In this document: positions 1 through 11,010 of the stretch, piece after piece | Numbering within the stretch: the stretch's first letter is position 1 | How the letters are laid out: each line of letters begins with the position of its first letter | Origin: Erigeron canadensis | Taxonomy: Eukaryota; Streptophyta; Magnoliopsida; Asterales; Asteraceae | Assembly: GCF_010389155.1 (NCBI RefSeq) | Contig: NC_057761.1 | Span: 6,078,501-6,142,500, forward strand | DNA: 64,000 nt | Reading direction: 5' to 3' | Notes under the pieces: model-generated | Told to the model about the DNA's origin: nothing | Database searches by the model: none | Seen by the model: the letters and a program-made list of their open reading frames with translations, nothing else | Position numbers and translations under genes: made by a program

Positions 1-300
1 AAAACAAACCGTTTGTTAAGTAAGTCGAACTTTTTTTTTGTTGAGAATTCGTGATTTAGTCGAACCTTTTTTTTGGAATTCGTGAGAGTTTTTTCCTTGA
101 ACTAAATTAAAAAAGATGAATAATAATAATAACATAAGAATTCAATGTCAAATAATAATGATTAAACATGAACAAAATATCTAAAAAAAAAAAACCTTTT
201 TGTTTGTTGAGGAAGTCGAACTTTTTTTTTTTTTTTTGAGAATTCGTGAGGTAGTCAAACCTTTTTTTTTGTTGTTGAAAATTCGTGTGGGTTTATTTAT
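1..300. repeat. AT-rich direct repeats at left edge
   Basis: A motif consisting of gtcgaac, a long T run and an aattcgtga tail occurs about four times (near 23, 59, 209 and 255). The copies differ mainly in T-run length. No coding potential is seen. It may be the edge of a larger repeat cut by the window. Confidence 0.5.
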
Positions 301-484
301 TAGGTTGTATATATATACTAATTTTTTGGAGAGTTTTAAGGATAAAACGATTTGTTTTTAATAGAATATAGGTTGGCCTAAAAACTTTTTAAAAATAGAA
401 AAAAGATAGAGGATTAATTAGGATGGAAAATTAGACTCAAAGAGATGGAATAGGGGTGTCAGGTGTACCCTCAGCCTCCTATTT

Positions 485-615
485 TAGTTATATTATAGAT
501 TAGTTTAGATTATGTCATAATTTGAATTACTCAAATTTAATAATTCATGGTAATCAAATGTAACTTGAAATTTTATAAACTAATATAAATGAGAAGGGAA
601 AATCCTAAGGGATTC
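485..615 (+). mobile_element. Copia LTR remnant (left copy)
   Basis: This stretch resembles 3760-3885: both share the order ttagattat, a run of TAATAATTCA type, ttttataaa and gagaagggaaa. The left copy lies just before a reverse transcriptase fragment and the right copy just after an RNase H fragment. They are therefore best read as the two LTRs of one internally deleted Copia element. Outer termini were not resolved. Confidence 0.5.
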
Positions 616-637
616 ATTTACTTGACTTTGAGGTACT

Positions 638-764
638 CACGCAGGGGTGTTCCCTTTCATGATCCTACATTGTATCGTAGTTTGGCCGGTGCTCTTCAGT
701 ATCGGACATTTACTTGCCCGGATATCTTGTATGCCTATCGGTAGGTGTGCATGCACATGCATGC
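638..764 (+). pseudogene. Copia reverse transcriptase C-terminal fragment
   Basis: Translation of 661-764 gives the Copia RT tail: DPTLYRSLAGALQY, a TFT-PDI-YA block, then V-C-M-H-M-H. One in-frame stop interrupts the YA block at about 742. The reading continues in phase at 3383 after removal of the solo LTR inserted at 765. Everything upstream in gag-pol is missing, so this is a relic with no function. Confidence 0.75.
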
Positions 765-2057
765 TGTAACATTCGTGATTTTCGACTTATAATAAACGCG
801 ATTAATGTTAATTGATTTCACAATTTAGTGAAACTCTATCTAAATTGACCCGTTGACGTGGCGTGTGCTTAATTTAGTTTATTCTTGGATAATGAAATGA
901 TTTAATCACTATTTGATGATTCCGTGACATGTATTATACATTTCGAGATTATATTATGGTATTAAGTCGGTATAAGACGTAACGTGACGTTTAATTGATC
1001 TAAAAACTTAATCGGGTGATCCAAGAGAGAAGACCCAAGTTTTGGTCCCAACATGTATCTTTTCCAAGTAAGGTATGTTACAGTTGGAAGAACCACCATG
1101 TGACTCTTATCTTCATATGGTTTGAATACTTCCCGCCATGACGAACATTTGGTCAGCATACATCCCGCTGAAGAGAGTCACTAGACTCGCTGAAGACTTG
1201 ATGACTATACATGTCAGCGAGTAAGTCTAATCAGCGAATCCAAGACTCAACACAAACAAACTTTGGCCTGAAATTCGGATCAAAACCATGAAAAACCGGA
1301 TTAGGGTTTTTAAATAAATAAATTAGGTCAAAATAAAGTTAATTGCAAAGTTAACATCTTGAATCAAAATTGTATTATGGGATTCGTTTGTTTGCACCAA
1401 AATATGTTTAACAAGGTAAAAAAACTGGTCTTAAAGCACTGAAAGTCGAAATTATATGATTAATTTGGGTTTGATTGCTTAAGGTCGACTTTGACTTTTT
1501 AGTCAAACCTTTGTTCTAGCCTAATTGTTCATATTTCCGCCTAGAAATTCGCTCAGCCCCCCACCACCGTCTGCTACGCCCTGATTGGCGTCCAAGACGC
1601 TCCCTCCGCTGCTCCACCGTCCCTTACGGTCTCCTGACCGTCCAAGACGGTGCCATCCTTCCTCCATTTTGATCCAGACGCTCAAAACTTCTGTGTTACA
1701 CCATGTAGACGCCAACTTGCGCGCTGAAATCACGATATCCAGACCACCGTTTTGGATGGTGGTGACCACCGTGCGAGACACCAGTTCATGCTTGCACACC
1801 GTCTGACACGCCTACTGCTACGGTCCCACACGCCCCTTCAATTCTTTCTCATCGTTCCATACGCCAACTATGGCATTTCTTATGCTGCTTAGAACCTTTA
1901 TTTATTATGTTTTCTAGCTGGGCCCATCTCCTTTATTTGGGTCGTCCCTCAGCCCTTATGGCATCTAGTTCGATGGTCCAGAATATTCAAGGTCCAATTT
2001 GGGTTGGTTTATGAGAATGATCAAACATATATATATCTATGTATTCATATAAGTTAA

Positions 2058-2250
2058 GGGAAAGGGTTAGGTAAAGCATGCAGTACCTATCTTAGGTAAA
2101 GCAGGGGAGATTATGTAAAATTCAGGGGGCGGTTATGTAAAATTCAGGGGGGCTATGTATGTTTATCAAATTCAAAGTTTTAATTTGTAACTTTTTTTAA
2201 AGTGGCAGTACCTAAGCTTAGGTAAAGTCTGCAGTACGGATCATTTTTCC
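2058..2250. mobile_element. 193-bp MITE with 9-bp target duplication
   Basis: The 9-bp direct repeat ataagttaa flanks the insert at 2049-2057 and 2251-2259. The ends are gggaaa and ttttcc. The interior has opposed copies of a TACCTAAGCTTAGGTA-like palindrome and of the motif GTAAAGCATGCAGTAC. A 9-bp duplication is typical of Mutator-like elements. No ORF is present, so it is a non-autonomous deletion derivative nested in the solo LTR. Confidence 0.75.
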
Positions 2251-2671
2251 ATAAGTTAATAATGAAAAGTCCCTTAAAAAGAAAGGCGTGGGGGCGGCTG
2301 ATCAGTCAACAGAAGGAAGACTTTTTGTAAACATTTACATTACAATATTATATACTAGTCCATATATATAAATGTATATAAGTAAATATAAATAAATGTA
2401 TTTATATTAATGCAGGCATTGTATAAACGTATTGATAAGTCGTGAACATTGAAGGATCTGAGACATTTAAAATTCGTTGAATACTTATATATTAATTGTA
2501 ACTCGACGTTCAAGGCAAAGGTGAGTTCCGTAGCCCCTACGTGTACTTTATTTGGGGTGGAAAGTGTACTCGGTTGTTAAACGTTTGTCGGTTGATATAA
2601 CTTGTTATGATATGAAATGAGAGGTTATATATCTACTTGATTGATTGTGATACGTGGTGTGTGATGTTTAA

Positions 2672-2880
2672 ATGTGACGAATGACATATATTATATATTA
2701 TTATGTATTGACGTGACAGTGGATTGACGAATCCACACCCGGTATGATCATGGCCACCCTATTATGATGTTATACTTGTGACGTATGAGGTATATTATAT
2801 ATTATTATTTATTGATGTGATGGTGGATTGACAAATCCACACCGGCATGATCATACTCGGATAGAAGTTTTTGAGCCCAT
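2672..2880. repeat. Two tandem units of about 105 bp within solo LTR copy 1
   Basis: A unit running from gtgacg through tatattatatattatta, ggattgac-aatccacac and atgatcat occurs twice in a row. Solo LTR copy 2 carries a different, 41-bp repeat at the comparable place, so this part of the LTR appears to vary by tandem repeat turnover. Confidence 0.6.
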
Positions 2881-3382
2881 ATTATGACGATTATTTGTGA
2901 CGTGACGTTTGTTATACTGTCTTGTATAGACGTACGTGATTAGCTATTCTAATCCTCATTCATCGGTAACGGTTTATATCCCGACACTTGATTTTGTTAC
3001 AAAAACCTACGAACACACCAACTTTATGTTGACAAGTTTTAGTACACTTTTCAGGTGAACCGGTGAATCAAAGACGTATTGGATGATGAATGATTGTTTA
3101 CATGCTAGGATTGAAGTTGGACTTTATCGTGGATCTGTGATTCATTGTCCCGTTTATGGGTTATGCTTAGGATCATATGCCATCTTTTGTACTCCCTCTT
3201 GTTAACGTTTGATGGTCGTGCTCCTTATGCATTTTTGTTGGATCTCGGAATTGTAATTGATTGAATTGTATGGATTTCCAATCCTTTTAATGCATTTAGA
3301 ATTATCTCTACTTAATTTCCATGTCGTGTTGTGCTTAGTATGTAACCCTCGTGATTCCGCCTTGTCGTGGTGTTACACATGC

Positions 3383-3728
3383 TCCTCATATGGGTCAATT
3401 TCTTGCATTGAAACGCATCGTGCGTTATGTCAAAGGAAATCTTGATATGGGTATATGGATGCGGTCATCTTCTTTGTCTACACTTGTTGCTTACACTGAT
3501 GCTGACTGGGATGGTTGTCCTGACACTAGGCGTTCTACATCCGTGTATTGTGTCTTTCTGGGGGACAATCTTCAGTTATTTCTCGATCTAGTGTTGAAGG
3601 AAAAATATAGGGGCATTGCAAATGTTCCGTCCCGGCATAACTTCTCAGACATTTTTACCAAAGGGCTACCGCGTGTTTTATTCGTTGATTTTCGGTCCAG
3701 TCTTAGTCTTTGGAATCCTCCGTCTTAG
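3383..3728 (+). pseudogene. Copia RT/RNase H fragment, right half of split element
   Basis: The reading HMGQFLALKRIVRYVKGNLD is the Copia RT-RNase H connection. It is followed by the RNase H block VAYTDADWDGCPDTRRSTS and, after a frameshift, by S-R-S-S-V-E-x-K-Y-R-G-I-A-N-V. The central RNase H is deleted, because the sequence jumps from I-A-N-V to the terminal SRHNFSDIFTKGLP block. It continues the RT fragment at 638-764 once the solo LTR is disregarded. Non-functional. Confidence 0.8.
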
Positions 3729-3739
3729 ACTACGGGGGT

Positions 3740-3890
3740 ATATTGAACCGTGTTTATGGTATATTGTATAAGTTTAGATTATATCATAGTTTGAGGTACT
3801 CAAGTGTAATAATTCAAGGTAGTCGAATGTAATTTGTAATTTTATAAATTAATATCTATGAGAAGGGAAAACCTTAAGGGATTTATTATT
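3740..3890 (+). mobile_element. Copia LTR remnant (right copy)
   Basis: Similar to 485-615 and directly after the end of the Copia coding relic, following a ggggg-containing purine tract (3734-3740). This is the expected position of a 3' LTR. Its far end could not be placed. Confidence 0.5.
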
Positions 3891-4910
3891 ATCTTACAAC
3901 TTATTTTAGCTGATGTTATTCCAGTTAGTATCCCTTTCTGTCACATTTTTGGAATTAAAAGAGCCTATGTTGTCATACCAATTGTTGTCCCTAATCATTT
4001 GATTTACTAAAATAATAATCATCTGTTATAAATAATGAAATTTCTTACATAAACGAAACCCCATGACTTCCAAACCGCATAAAACTCAGATGTATAGGGA
4101 TTGATACCCCGCATCTCCACTATTTCAATTGTGAATTTTTTGAAGGCATTTATCCTTGAAAATCTCTTATGCCTAAATGATTCCACTCTAGCTACATCTA
4201 GTTGGAGTTGAAGTTGGAGGGAAAGACAAAATGCTTTTTAACCGTTTTGCTTGGATATCCAAAATACACAGGTTTTTGCATCACATTGTTCAGGCTTCAG
4301 GCCAATCATGGTATAACAGACCCGAATCTTACACCGGGTGATATGTTTTACGAAGAAAAACCTACAAAACTCCCAAAGATATATAAGAGAACGAGAGAGA
4401 TAATTTCTGCCAAATATTTTTCTTCACTCATTCTTTGAAAAACAAAATACAAAATATATAAGAAAACTACATGTGCAAACTCCTAAAAACTTGTAAACAT
4501 AAAGTGCATGTCTAAAAGTAACTGAATTACGTGGATGACCAAATTAACATAATTTAAAATGTAAATTAACATAATCTAATATGTAAAGTTATAGAACTAC
4601 AACTGCTTTGTTGACCGGGTCTTCAGTCGTTAGGGACTTCACCGGGCTGACATTGATCTGGAGAAACATTGTTCGGTATTCGGTTGACTTTTTCTGGTAT
4701 TTTTCAGTTTCTAGTTAGCAAAATCTTACAAGCGGTTTAGGATTTAGTTCCAAACCGCATATAACCAGCTATTCAGATATTAACTATATTATTGACACAC
4801 TAAGCCCTTTGGCTTATTGTTACACATCGTTTACTAGTTTAGTCGTAAAGGTAATATTCATAAAAGTCAAGGGACTAGTTGTGTAAAATACATATGACGG
4901 TTAGTGATTG
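3890..4910. other. Intergenic stretch without recognised gene
   Basis: About 1 kb of AT-rich sequence. A 78-codon ORF at 4202-4438 on the plus strand has no recognisable domain. The phrase ccaaaccgcat occurs near 4072 and again near 4752. Part of 4600-4910 may be the unresolved upstream portion of the LTR whose end lies at 5031. Confidence 0.3.
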
Positions 4911-4913
4911 TAA

Positions 4914-5031
4914 TGGCTATATAAGCCCAAATTATATTCATTTCAAGGCAGACATGATTTGATATAAAACTTCTTTCTCTAAATTCTTTATTCTTCTCTA
5001 AATTCCTCTTACAGTGAATTTCACTGTAACA
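4914..5031 (+). mobile_element. LTR end of an LTR retrotransposon (5' copy)
   Basis: The tract from ctatataagccc to cactgtaaca is nearly repeated at 20569-20676. It ends in CA and is followed within three bases by a canonical tRNA-iMet complement, as expected for the R-U5 end of an LTR. The tatataag motif at 4918 is a plausible TATA box. The LTR start was not identified. Confidence 0.7.
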
Positions 5032-5033
5032 AT

Positions 5034-5046
5034 TGGTATCAGAGCC
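5034..5046 (+). promoter_or_regulatory. Primer-binding site (tRNA-iMet type)
   Basis: TGGTATCAGAGCC is the standard plant retrotransposon PBS complementary to the 3' end of initiator tRNA-Met. It sits two bases after the LTR end at 5031. Confidence 0.85.
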
Positions 5047-5279
5047 ACCGATTCTCCGGCGTGCTTCCGATTCCGTCTCTGATTAAGGTTCCGATCGATT
5101 TTAGGGAGCTTATTGATTCTCTTCTCTTAAAATCAATAGCGACTGGATTTTGATTTGTTTTTTTTTTGTGAGTTCTATCAATCCCGATCATATCTCCGGT
5201 GAGGTTTTCTTCTTCCGTGAACTATCTAATTAAACAAAAAAAATGTTATTTCCGATCATCAGCAACTGTTCAAGATTAG

Positions 5280-6792
5280 GGCATCAACCAGAGTTCTACA
5301 ACAGAAAACAATTCAAGAATAATGGCAAAAGAGATAATGTTAATTACACACACAGATAACATTTCTGATTACTGCAGTGTTTTTCAAGATTGGTTTGAAC
5401 GAGTTCAGATTCTTGAGGGATTTAGTGACTTTTATGGTGTGTATCTCTTTATCTGTGGGTTAACATTAGAAATTAGGGAAATATTTTATGATTGGCATCA
5501 ATATGGTTGAAGATGTGATTTCTTTAGCCTTAAAAATAGAAGCAAATGGTTTACAAGATTTTTTCTATCGATTTGATTCTAACTCTTTTTTTTATAACAA
5601 GGATTTGGAGTTTGATGTTAATATTACTCTTGAGGAATTGATGAAAAATAATGAGTTTTTTAGGAATGAGATGATTCAAAAAACCATTATCAATGAGGTA
5701 ATTGATGATAAAGATATAGGAAAAGGTGAAAATTTAGACTGTGCATATAATGTGTTTGATGGAAGTCCCGAAAGACTTAGTGCTGAAATCTATATTGTCA
5801 AAAGTGCCTATAACATGTTTGATGAAAGTCCTGAGAGACTTAGTGTTGAAATTAGTGATGGACTTGGGTGGAAAACAATCTCAGTTCGGAAATTGGAGAT
5901 ATTGTTAGTGAATTGTATGAGAACGTGATTCTTGCTTCAAAGATTGATTCCGAAAGCTTGCAAGACTATAATGAGTGTTGTAGGAACGGGAAGGTTAAAG
6001 AATTGCTTGTTGATGAAGAAAGTGATGATAAATATTTAGAAATAAGTAGTCACCAGTGGGATTTCTGATTTTTTTAATGGACTACGATGCTTTGAATGGA
6101 ATTTTTGGGGACAAAAATCTTTAAAGGAGGGAGTAGTAGGTACTACTAGGAGGATAGTTATTTAAGCTTTTGACAAAGTTTATGGCATTGAAACCTTTGG
6201 ATGGAAACCGGGTTGGATTGAGGTGCAAGAGATTTGTGATAATGGGGATGATCATTTGTTTGTATATTGGGAGAGTAAAGATACTGAGATTGATAAGAGT
6301 TGTTGGCATATTATCTGTTCGGTTCCACCAGTCTTAGTTTCTAAGCTAGAGGAAGGAACGGGGTCGGTTTTGGATATTTAAAGTGTATATGATCTTTTAA
6401 TACAACCTAAAGAAAATCAGTCGAAATCGCTAAAGAAGCTGGAAAAAGAACCTGAGTTGCTAAGAAAGATGTTAGAGGTGAATGTAGAAGCTAAACTAAG
6501 TCATGCTTACAAGGGAATAAAGTTTGAGCACAAGAAAGTTGAAGGGACTTTAACTACAAAATACATCGAGTATCTAGACTCAGAAGGAATGAGGTCTGAA
6601 TACACTAATGATTTGGTTAAATGGCAAATTGGGCAAGCATTGGTTGGGGTTTATTTGTGGCAATTGGGACCTAAAGTTGGGCATCCAAGAGTGCAATACA
6701 TAGTCTTCCCAGATCTTCTTGCTGACAATAGTGCTTTAGTGTTGAGTCCCTATGTTATATGTAGATTTGGTGATGACAAAACTAATATATAA
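5280..6792 (+). pseudogene. Broken ORFs of an unclassified retroelement
   Basis: Several ORFs follow the PBS in different frames: 5322-5510, 5488-5928, 5868-6068 and 6457-6792. The first contains a stretch resembling a retroviral-type gag (F-x-x-L/W-x-E-x-x-x-x-x-x-x-F-x-x-G-L-x-x-E-I-R-E), which is weak support only. Residues 86-125 of the second ORF hold a twice-repeated element, Y-N-x-F-D-x-S-P-E-R-L-S. No zinc knuckle, protease, RT or integrase motif is present. Position directly after a PBS suggests the gag region of a degenerate or non-autonomous element. Confidence 0.45.
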
Positions 6793-6794
6793 AC

Positions 6795-7774
6795 ACTTAG
6801 AAATCTTTTGGTTCTTGTACTCTGATCTGGGTCAGACTAAGCTGACACAGCTTGCGATCTGTAACTGACCCAGATCATGCTTCATACTATGTAAATGTTT
6901 ATCTTATGGAAGCAAGTGTTATTCAAGCTACATCAAATGGTTATTGCATTTAGTCCAAGTCGAAGAGGAGGATTTGAAGATAGAAGACCAAGTTGTTAGT
7001 GGAAGACAGCTTGGGATTAGCAGTCAGCTTGGAAACACTTAGACAGATTTGTGCCTTGACAAACGGACAATCTGTGTCTGACAATCAATTGAAGATAACC
7101 ACCTAGATTGAAGATAAGGACAAATAACGTGACTAGGAAGATTCCTAGGATCCAGGCTGGTAGTTGGATTTACATATGCGTGTCCATACTCTTATTGGAC
7201 GATCAAAATATTGTGTTGCAGAATTGGGGACCACAAGTACCATGAAGGCACGATTTAATATTCCATGATCGTCCAACAGATGAAGAATATGTGGCTTAAT
7301 TGGACACCAATAGAAGAAGAGCTTTCACCTATAAAAGCTACATTCCTTGCATGCATATGAGTGACATTCCTCTGAATCATTCTTCACACAAGTTTTCTCT
7401 GCTCTTACACACAACTTAGTCTGTACGAGATCAGCTTGGGCTGATTCTCTTGAGCTAGAACTTATTGATTGTTGTTTTGTCATTTCAAGGGTTGTTTAGA
7501 TATCTATAAGCTATCTTTATTCCGCAACAACCCTATAATTCTTTATATAGATTTTATCTTAATAAAGGATTACATTTGAAAACCAATCTGTATTCAAGAA
7601 TGTTTTGCTTTACTGTTTTATTGATTCCTATTGATCATGTTATTTACATTATAATCTGAGTCATTAAAACGTTTCTTTTAAAAGTTAGATAAGAATTAAG
7701 GAAAAGTTGTATTCACCTCCTCTACAACTGTTCTGTGTCCATTATACTCTTGTATATTGTGACACTATGGGACA
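6795..7774 (+). mobile_element. 5' LTR of SIRE-type Copia element (start approximate)
   Basis: The tract ends gggaca just before the PBS and the gag start at 7851. It contains the promoter-like cctataaaagc at 7329 and an AATAAA-like aataaagg near 7561. Near the 5' end, gatctgggtcag (6824) and ctgacccagatc (6867) form a 12-bp inverted repeat. The left boundary is a guess and no second full LTR copy was found. Confidence 0.5.
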
Positions 7775-7779
7775 TAATA

Positions 7780-7793
7780 AGTGGTATCAGAGA
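7780..7793 (+). promoter_or_regulatory. Primer-binding site of SIRE-type element
   Basis: agtggtatcagaga is a close match to the initiator tRNA-Met complement, about 70 bases before the gag start codon. Confidence 0.75.
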
Positions 7794-7850
7794 AGGGATT
7801 AAGAATTAACTTGACTTGATCCTTGCATATTTTCCTCATAGTAAAGCATT

Positions 7851-9629
7851 ATGTCATCTTATATTGATAATGGTTCTTCAACCAGACCACCCATGTTTGA
7901 CAAAGTTGATTTCAGTGGGTGGAAAGGTCGAATGTCTTTGTTCCTTGTTGGTGCAGTTTCTATGCACCTATTATTGTCCGCTGCAATGCAATTCATGACA
8001 AGAGGCTGTTGTATGAGAAATTGCGTATGAGACATTATCTATACTATATTGTGTATGAGAGGTTGTATATGAGATGATGTCTATACTACATTAATCTCTA
8101 TGAGATGTTATTTATACTACATTGTCTATACTATAATGTCTATACTACAATGCCTATAAGACATTATTGAAGTATACGTGACATGTAGTATACGACCTTA
8201 GGCCCAAGCCCATTCATATTATGTGTCAGTATATATATGTGTTATAGGTCTAGGGTTTCAGGTTAATGGTTTTAGACTAGTCAGAAAACTATTCACCGAA
8301 ACGGGGTAGAGATCTATACCCCGTCCCACCAAGATGTATACTCATTTGGTGCTTGTAATCTTGCCGATTAATGATAATATATGAGTTTTGCATCTGTATT
8401 AATCTCCAATTGTTTTCATGTATGTGTGATTATGTTATAGCCTCAAGAACGAATTCAAGTGGATTCCGCACACCTGGATTCGTACAGATCTCGATGTTTA
8501 AGGGTCAACGGGACTTAACATTCCTTGAATCCATCGATAACAATATGTCTGGCATCCTTCAGGATGGTCCTTATGTTCCTACACAAACCCTTGTGGTTGA
8601 AGCTGTAGTTAGGGAAGGTCAACCAACCATTCCTGCCACAGTCAAATCTATTGTTAAGGACAAGGCAGATTGGATGGATGAGGATAGGATAATGGCAAAC
8701 TTGGATGTGAAGGCTAGAAATTTCATTGTCCAAGCTGTGCCCAAAGATATTTACCATTCTATTAAAATGTGTTCATCTGCTAAGAAAATGTGGGGTACAT
8801 TGACTGTCATGTTTGAGGGTTGCTCTACTTCCATGGAGTCTACAATAACTACCTTAACCAGGAAGTATGAGAGATCTTCTCTTTGAGAAATGAATCCTTA
8901 ACTAACACTCATACCCGCTTTAATGCATTGGTAAATGATTTAGCTGTTGTTGGAATTGTTAAGAAAAATAGAGTTTTGAAAAGTAAATTTCTTAATTCTT
9001 TACCACCTACATGGAACAATTATATCTCTTCTATCAAGTTAAGTTCTATTTATGATGATATTGATCTACCTGGACTTTTTGGTTTACTTCATAACCAAGA
9101 GTGTTCAGAGGCTGAAAAGTTAATTGCTGTGGGTGATTCTTACAGTCAGCTTCCTACTGCACTTGTAGCATCCATGACTGAACACCCCAGCTCAATATCC
9201 AATGAGATCATACCTTGTGTCAATGAGTCTGTTCCTATGATTGCTAACACTAATTATGTTTGTTTTGGATCTGAATGTGATGAATCTGATGGTGAAGATA
9301 TAGCCAATGAAGTGGCTATGTTGGCTGAAACGATCAGAAGGAGATCCTTTGGAAAGTTTAAGGGAAAATGGAAAGCTGGGCAAGCTGATAAGATTAAGAA
9401 GCCATTTGACATGTCCAAAGTCACTTGTTACAAATGTGGTAAGTTTGGACATATGACTGGTGATTGTAGATCCAAAGAGTCTTCGCAAGCTGTGCCAACT
9501 AAAGGTGGAAGAAGTGAAAAATACTCAAAGCTCAAGACCAAATATAAAGCCTTGAAAGCACAAGTGGTTGAGCTAAGTAAGAAAGTTGAGAAAGAAGAAA
9601 AGAGTCTGGTTGCCAAAGACTGGGGCTGA
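7851..9629 (+). pseudogene. SIRE-type Copia gag, interrupted
   Basis: Gag starts at ATG 7851 with S-S-T-R-P-P-M-F-D-K-V-D-F and a W-K-G-R-M motif typical of the Copia gag amino terminus. It is split at 7945 by a solo LTR and resumes at 8526 in the same frame. A stop lies at 8883-8885. The second part runs 8883-9629 and holds a CCHC zinc knuckle, CYKCGKFGHMTGDC, at about residues 181-194 of that ORF, which binds genomic RNA. A further stop lies at the 9627 end, with sequence downstream still gag-like and rich in Lys and Glu. It cannot make an intact Gag. Confidence 0.85.
7946..8520 (+). mobile_element. 575-bp solo LTR inserted in gag
   Basis: Begins TGTTGGTGCAG and ends GACTTAACA, flanked by perfect 5-bp duplications ttcct (7941-7945 and 8521-8525). 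There is no internal domain. The interior has repeated tctatactaca and tatgagat phrases (8030-8160). An ATG within it at 8371 opens an ORF that runs through the LTR end into gag, giving a chimeric reading frame of 171 codons. The ggattccgca motif near the end is common in plant Copia LTRs. Confidence 0.85.
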
Positions 9630-11010
9630 AAGTGCAACTTCATCTGATGATGAGTTGTATGAAGATGCCAAGTGTTTCATGGCCAAGGAAGCAGTTCAAA
9701 AGTTTGCCGAAGATTTTTGAAAGATGCAACAGCAATCTGAATCAGCCCACCATGCATCTACAAGTCAGACTGCTTCACCTGAGGTAACTTCTTTTTCCAA
9801 TCTAACTGATAATGAAAAACTATCAAGATTAAATAGATTGGGTGATGAGGTTCTCTTGCAAAAAAATTTTAATCAAGAACTTAAGAGATAAATTTCAACT
9901 CTAAAACAAGAAGTAAGCTCAAAGAATTTCACCATTGAAAAGTTGGAATCTGAAGTAAAAGCTCAAAAACAATTGAATTCTGTTTTGGTTAAAGAAGCTA
10001 AAACTTTAGAAGAAAAGTTTTTAAAACTCAAATACATAACCGAGTCATGGTGTGTTGGTTCTAAAAGATCTGCAAAATGTGTTAATGTGCAAGTACCTCA
10101 TCAAGTTCAAGCTATTTTTGATGGTGACTATGACAGAGCTATTGCTATTAGTGAAGTCTGTGCTATGGAACCTTGCTATCAGCTTCCTTCACCACCCAAA
10201 ATCAAAACTAAGGGAAAGAATTCTAAACCAATTCTTTTGGTTCAGAAATCTGGTATTCGGTTTGATGATCCTGAAGTTATTGGGAAAACCATTGCAGAAG
10301 CTGTGTCTGAATCTGATAGGCTAATTGAGTTAAAACATGTGGAAACTCTTGATTTGTCAAAGTTAACTATTACTCAATCTGTGTCAAATTCAAAATCCAA
10401 AAGAAACAAAATAAAAGTTAGAGATCACAGTATTCCAAAAGAGAAAGTAAAGTTATTAAAGAATCAGAAGTCTGGTTCTAAAGGTAGTTTGTTACAAACA
10501 AAATCTGTGTCTATTTCAAATACCTCCAAGTCTGACTCTGACAAAATGATTTCAAATTATGTTGAGTCCAGAAAAGGTGAGATTTCCAATGATTCTAATT
10601 TACTTACTAAAGTGTCTGATCCTAAATCTGTTGATCAAAGTAAATTGAGGTGTGAATGCAAGATATCTCGAATAGGCAAAGGTTTTGCTAAAAAGGAAAC
10701 TCTAAATGTTGCTAAAAAGAATTTCAAATCTGGTAAGGGTCAACTTAAGCAACAATGGGTTTCAAAATGTGATAAGAATATTAGTTCAGTTTCCCAATCT
10801 GAGTCGAACCCTATGGTCAGCTCTGGTGAACCCTCCCAAAAAGAACTAATCTCTTATTGCAAATGCAGGGCTATCATGATGACATACCTGGCACTTGGAC
10901 AGTGGGTGTTCCAAGCATATGACCGGATGTAAGTCCCTATGTAGCTTTAGGACAACTGTTTGTCCTAATGTTACTTTTGGAGATGACTCTCAAGGGAAGA
11001 CTGGAGGATT
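9630..11010 (+). pseudogene. Gag C-terminal extension and protease remnant of SIRE-type element
   Basis: This covers the Lys/Ser/Glu-rich linker, mostly the ORF 9943-10932 (329 codons), whose start is heptad-like. Stops occur at 9627, 9718 and 9889. Around 10950-11000 the protease C-terminal pattern V-T-F-G-D-D-S-Q-G-K-T can be read. The catalytic D-S-G segment that should precede it was not found, so the protease appears deleted. Confidence 0.7.

Larger units (their letters stand above)
765..3377 (+). mobile_element. 2.6 kb solo LTR (family S, copy 1) inside a Copia relic
   Basis: The insert starts TGTAACATTCGTGA and ends GGTGTTACA, so it has TG...CA termini. It is flanked by a perfect 5-bp duplication, catgc, at 760-764 and 3378-3382. 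No PBS, polypurine tract or pol coding is seen, and a related copy with its own duplication lies at 35630-38095, so both are read as solo LTRs. Orientation follows the TG-first terminus and is arbitrary without internal sequence. The last 330 bp align well with the end of copy 2. The length suggests a Ty3/Gypsy lineage with long LTRs, which is an inference. Confidence 0.85.

Noticed and set aside
1585..1806. Overlapping ORFs on both strands in the solo LTR
   Set aside because: Locally GC-richer LTR sequence that lacks stops by composition. No domain or codon signal, and copy 2 does not preserve it.
8371..8886. 171-codon ORF as an independent gene
   Set aside because: Its first part is LTR sequence and its second part is Copia gag, so it is a chance fusion rather than a host gene.
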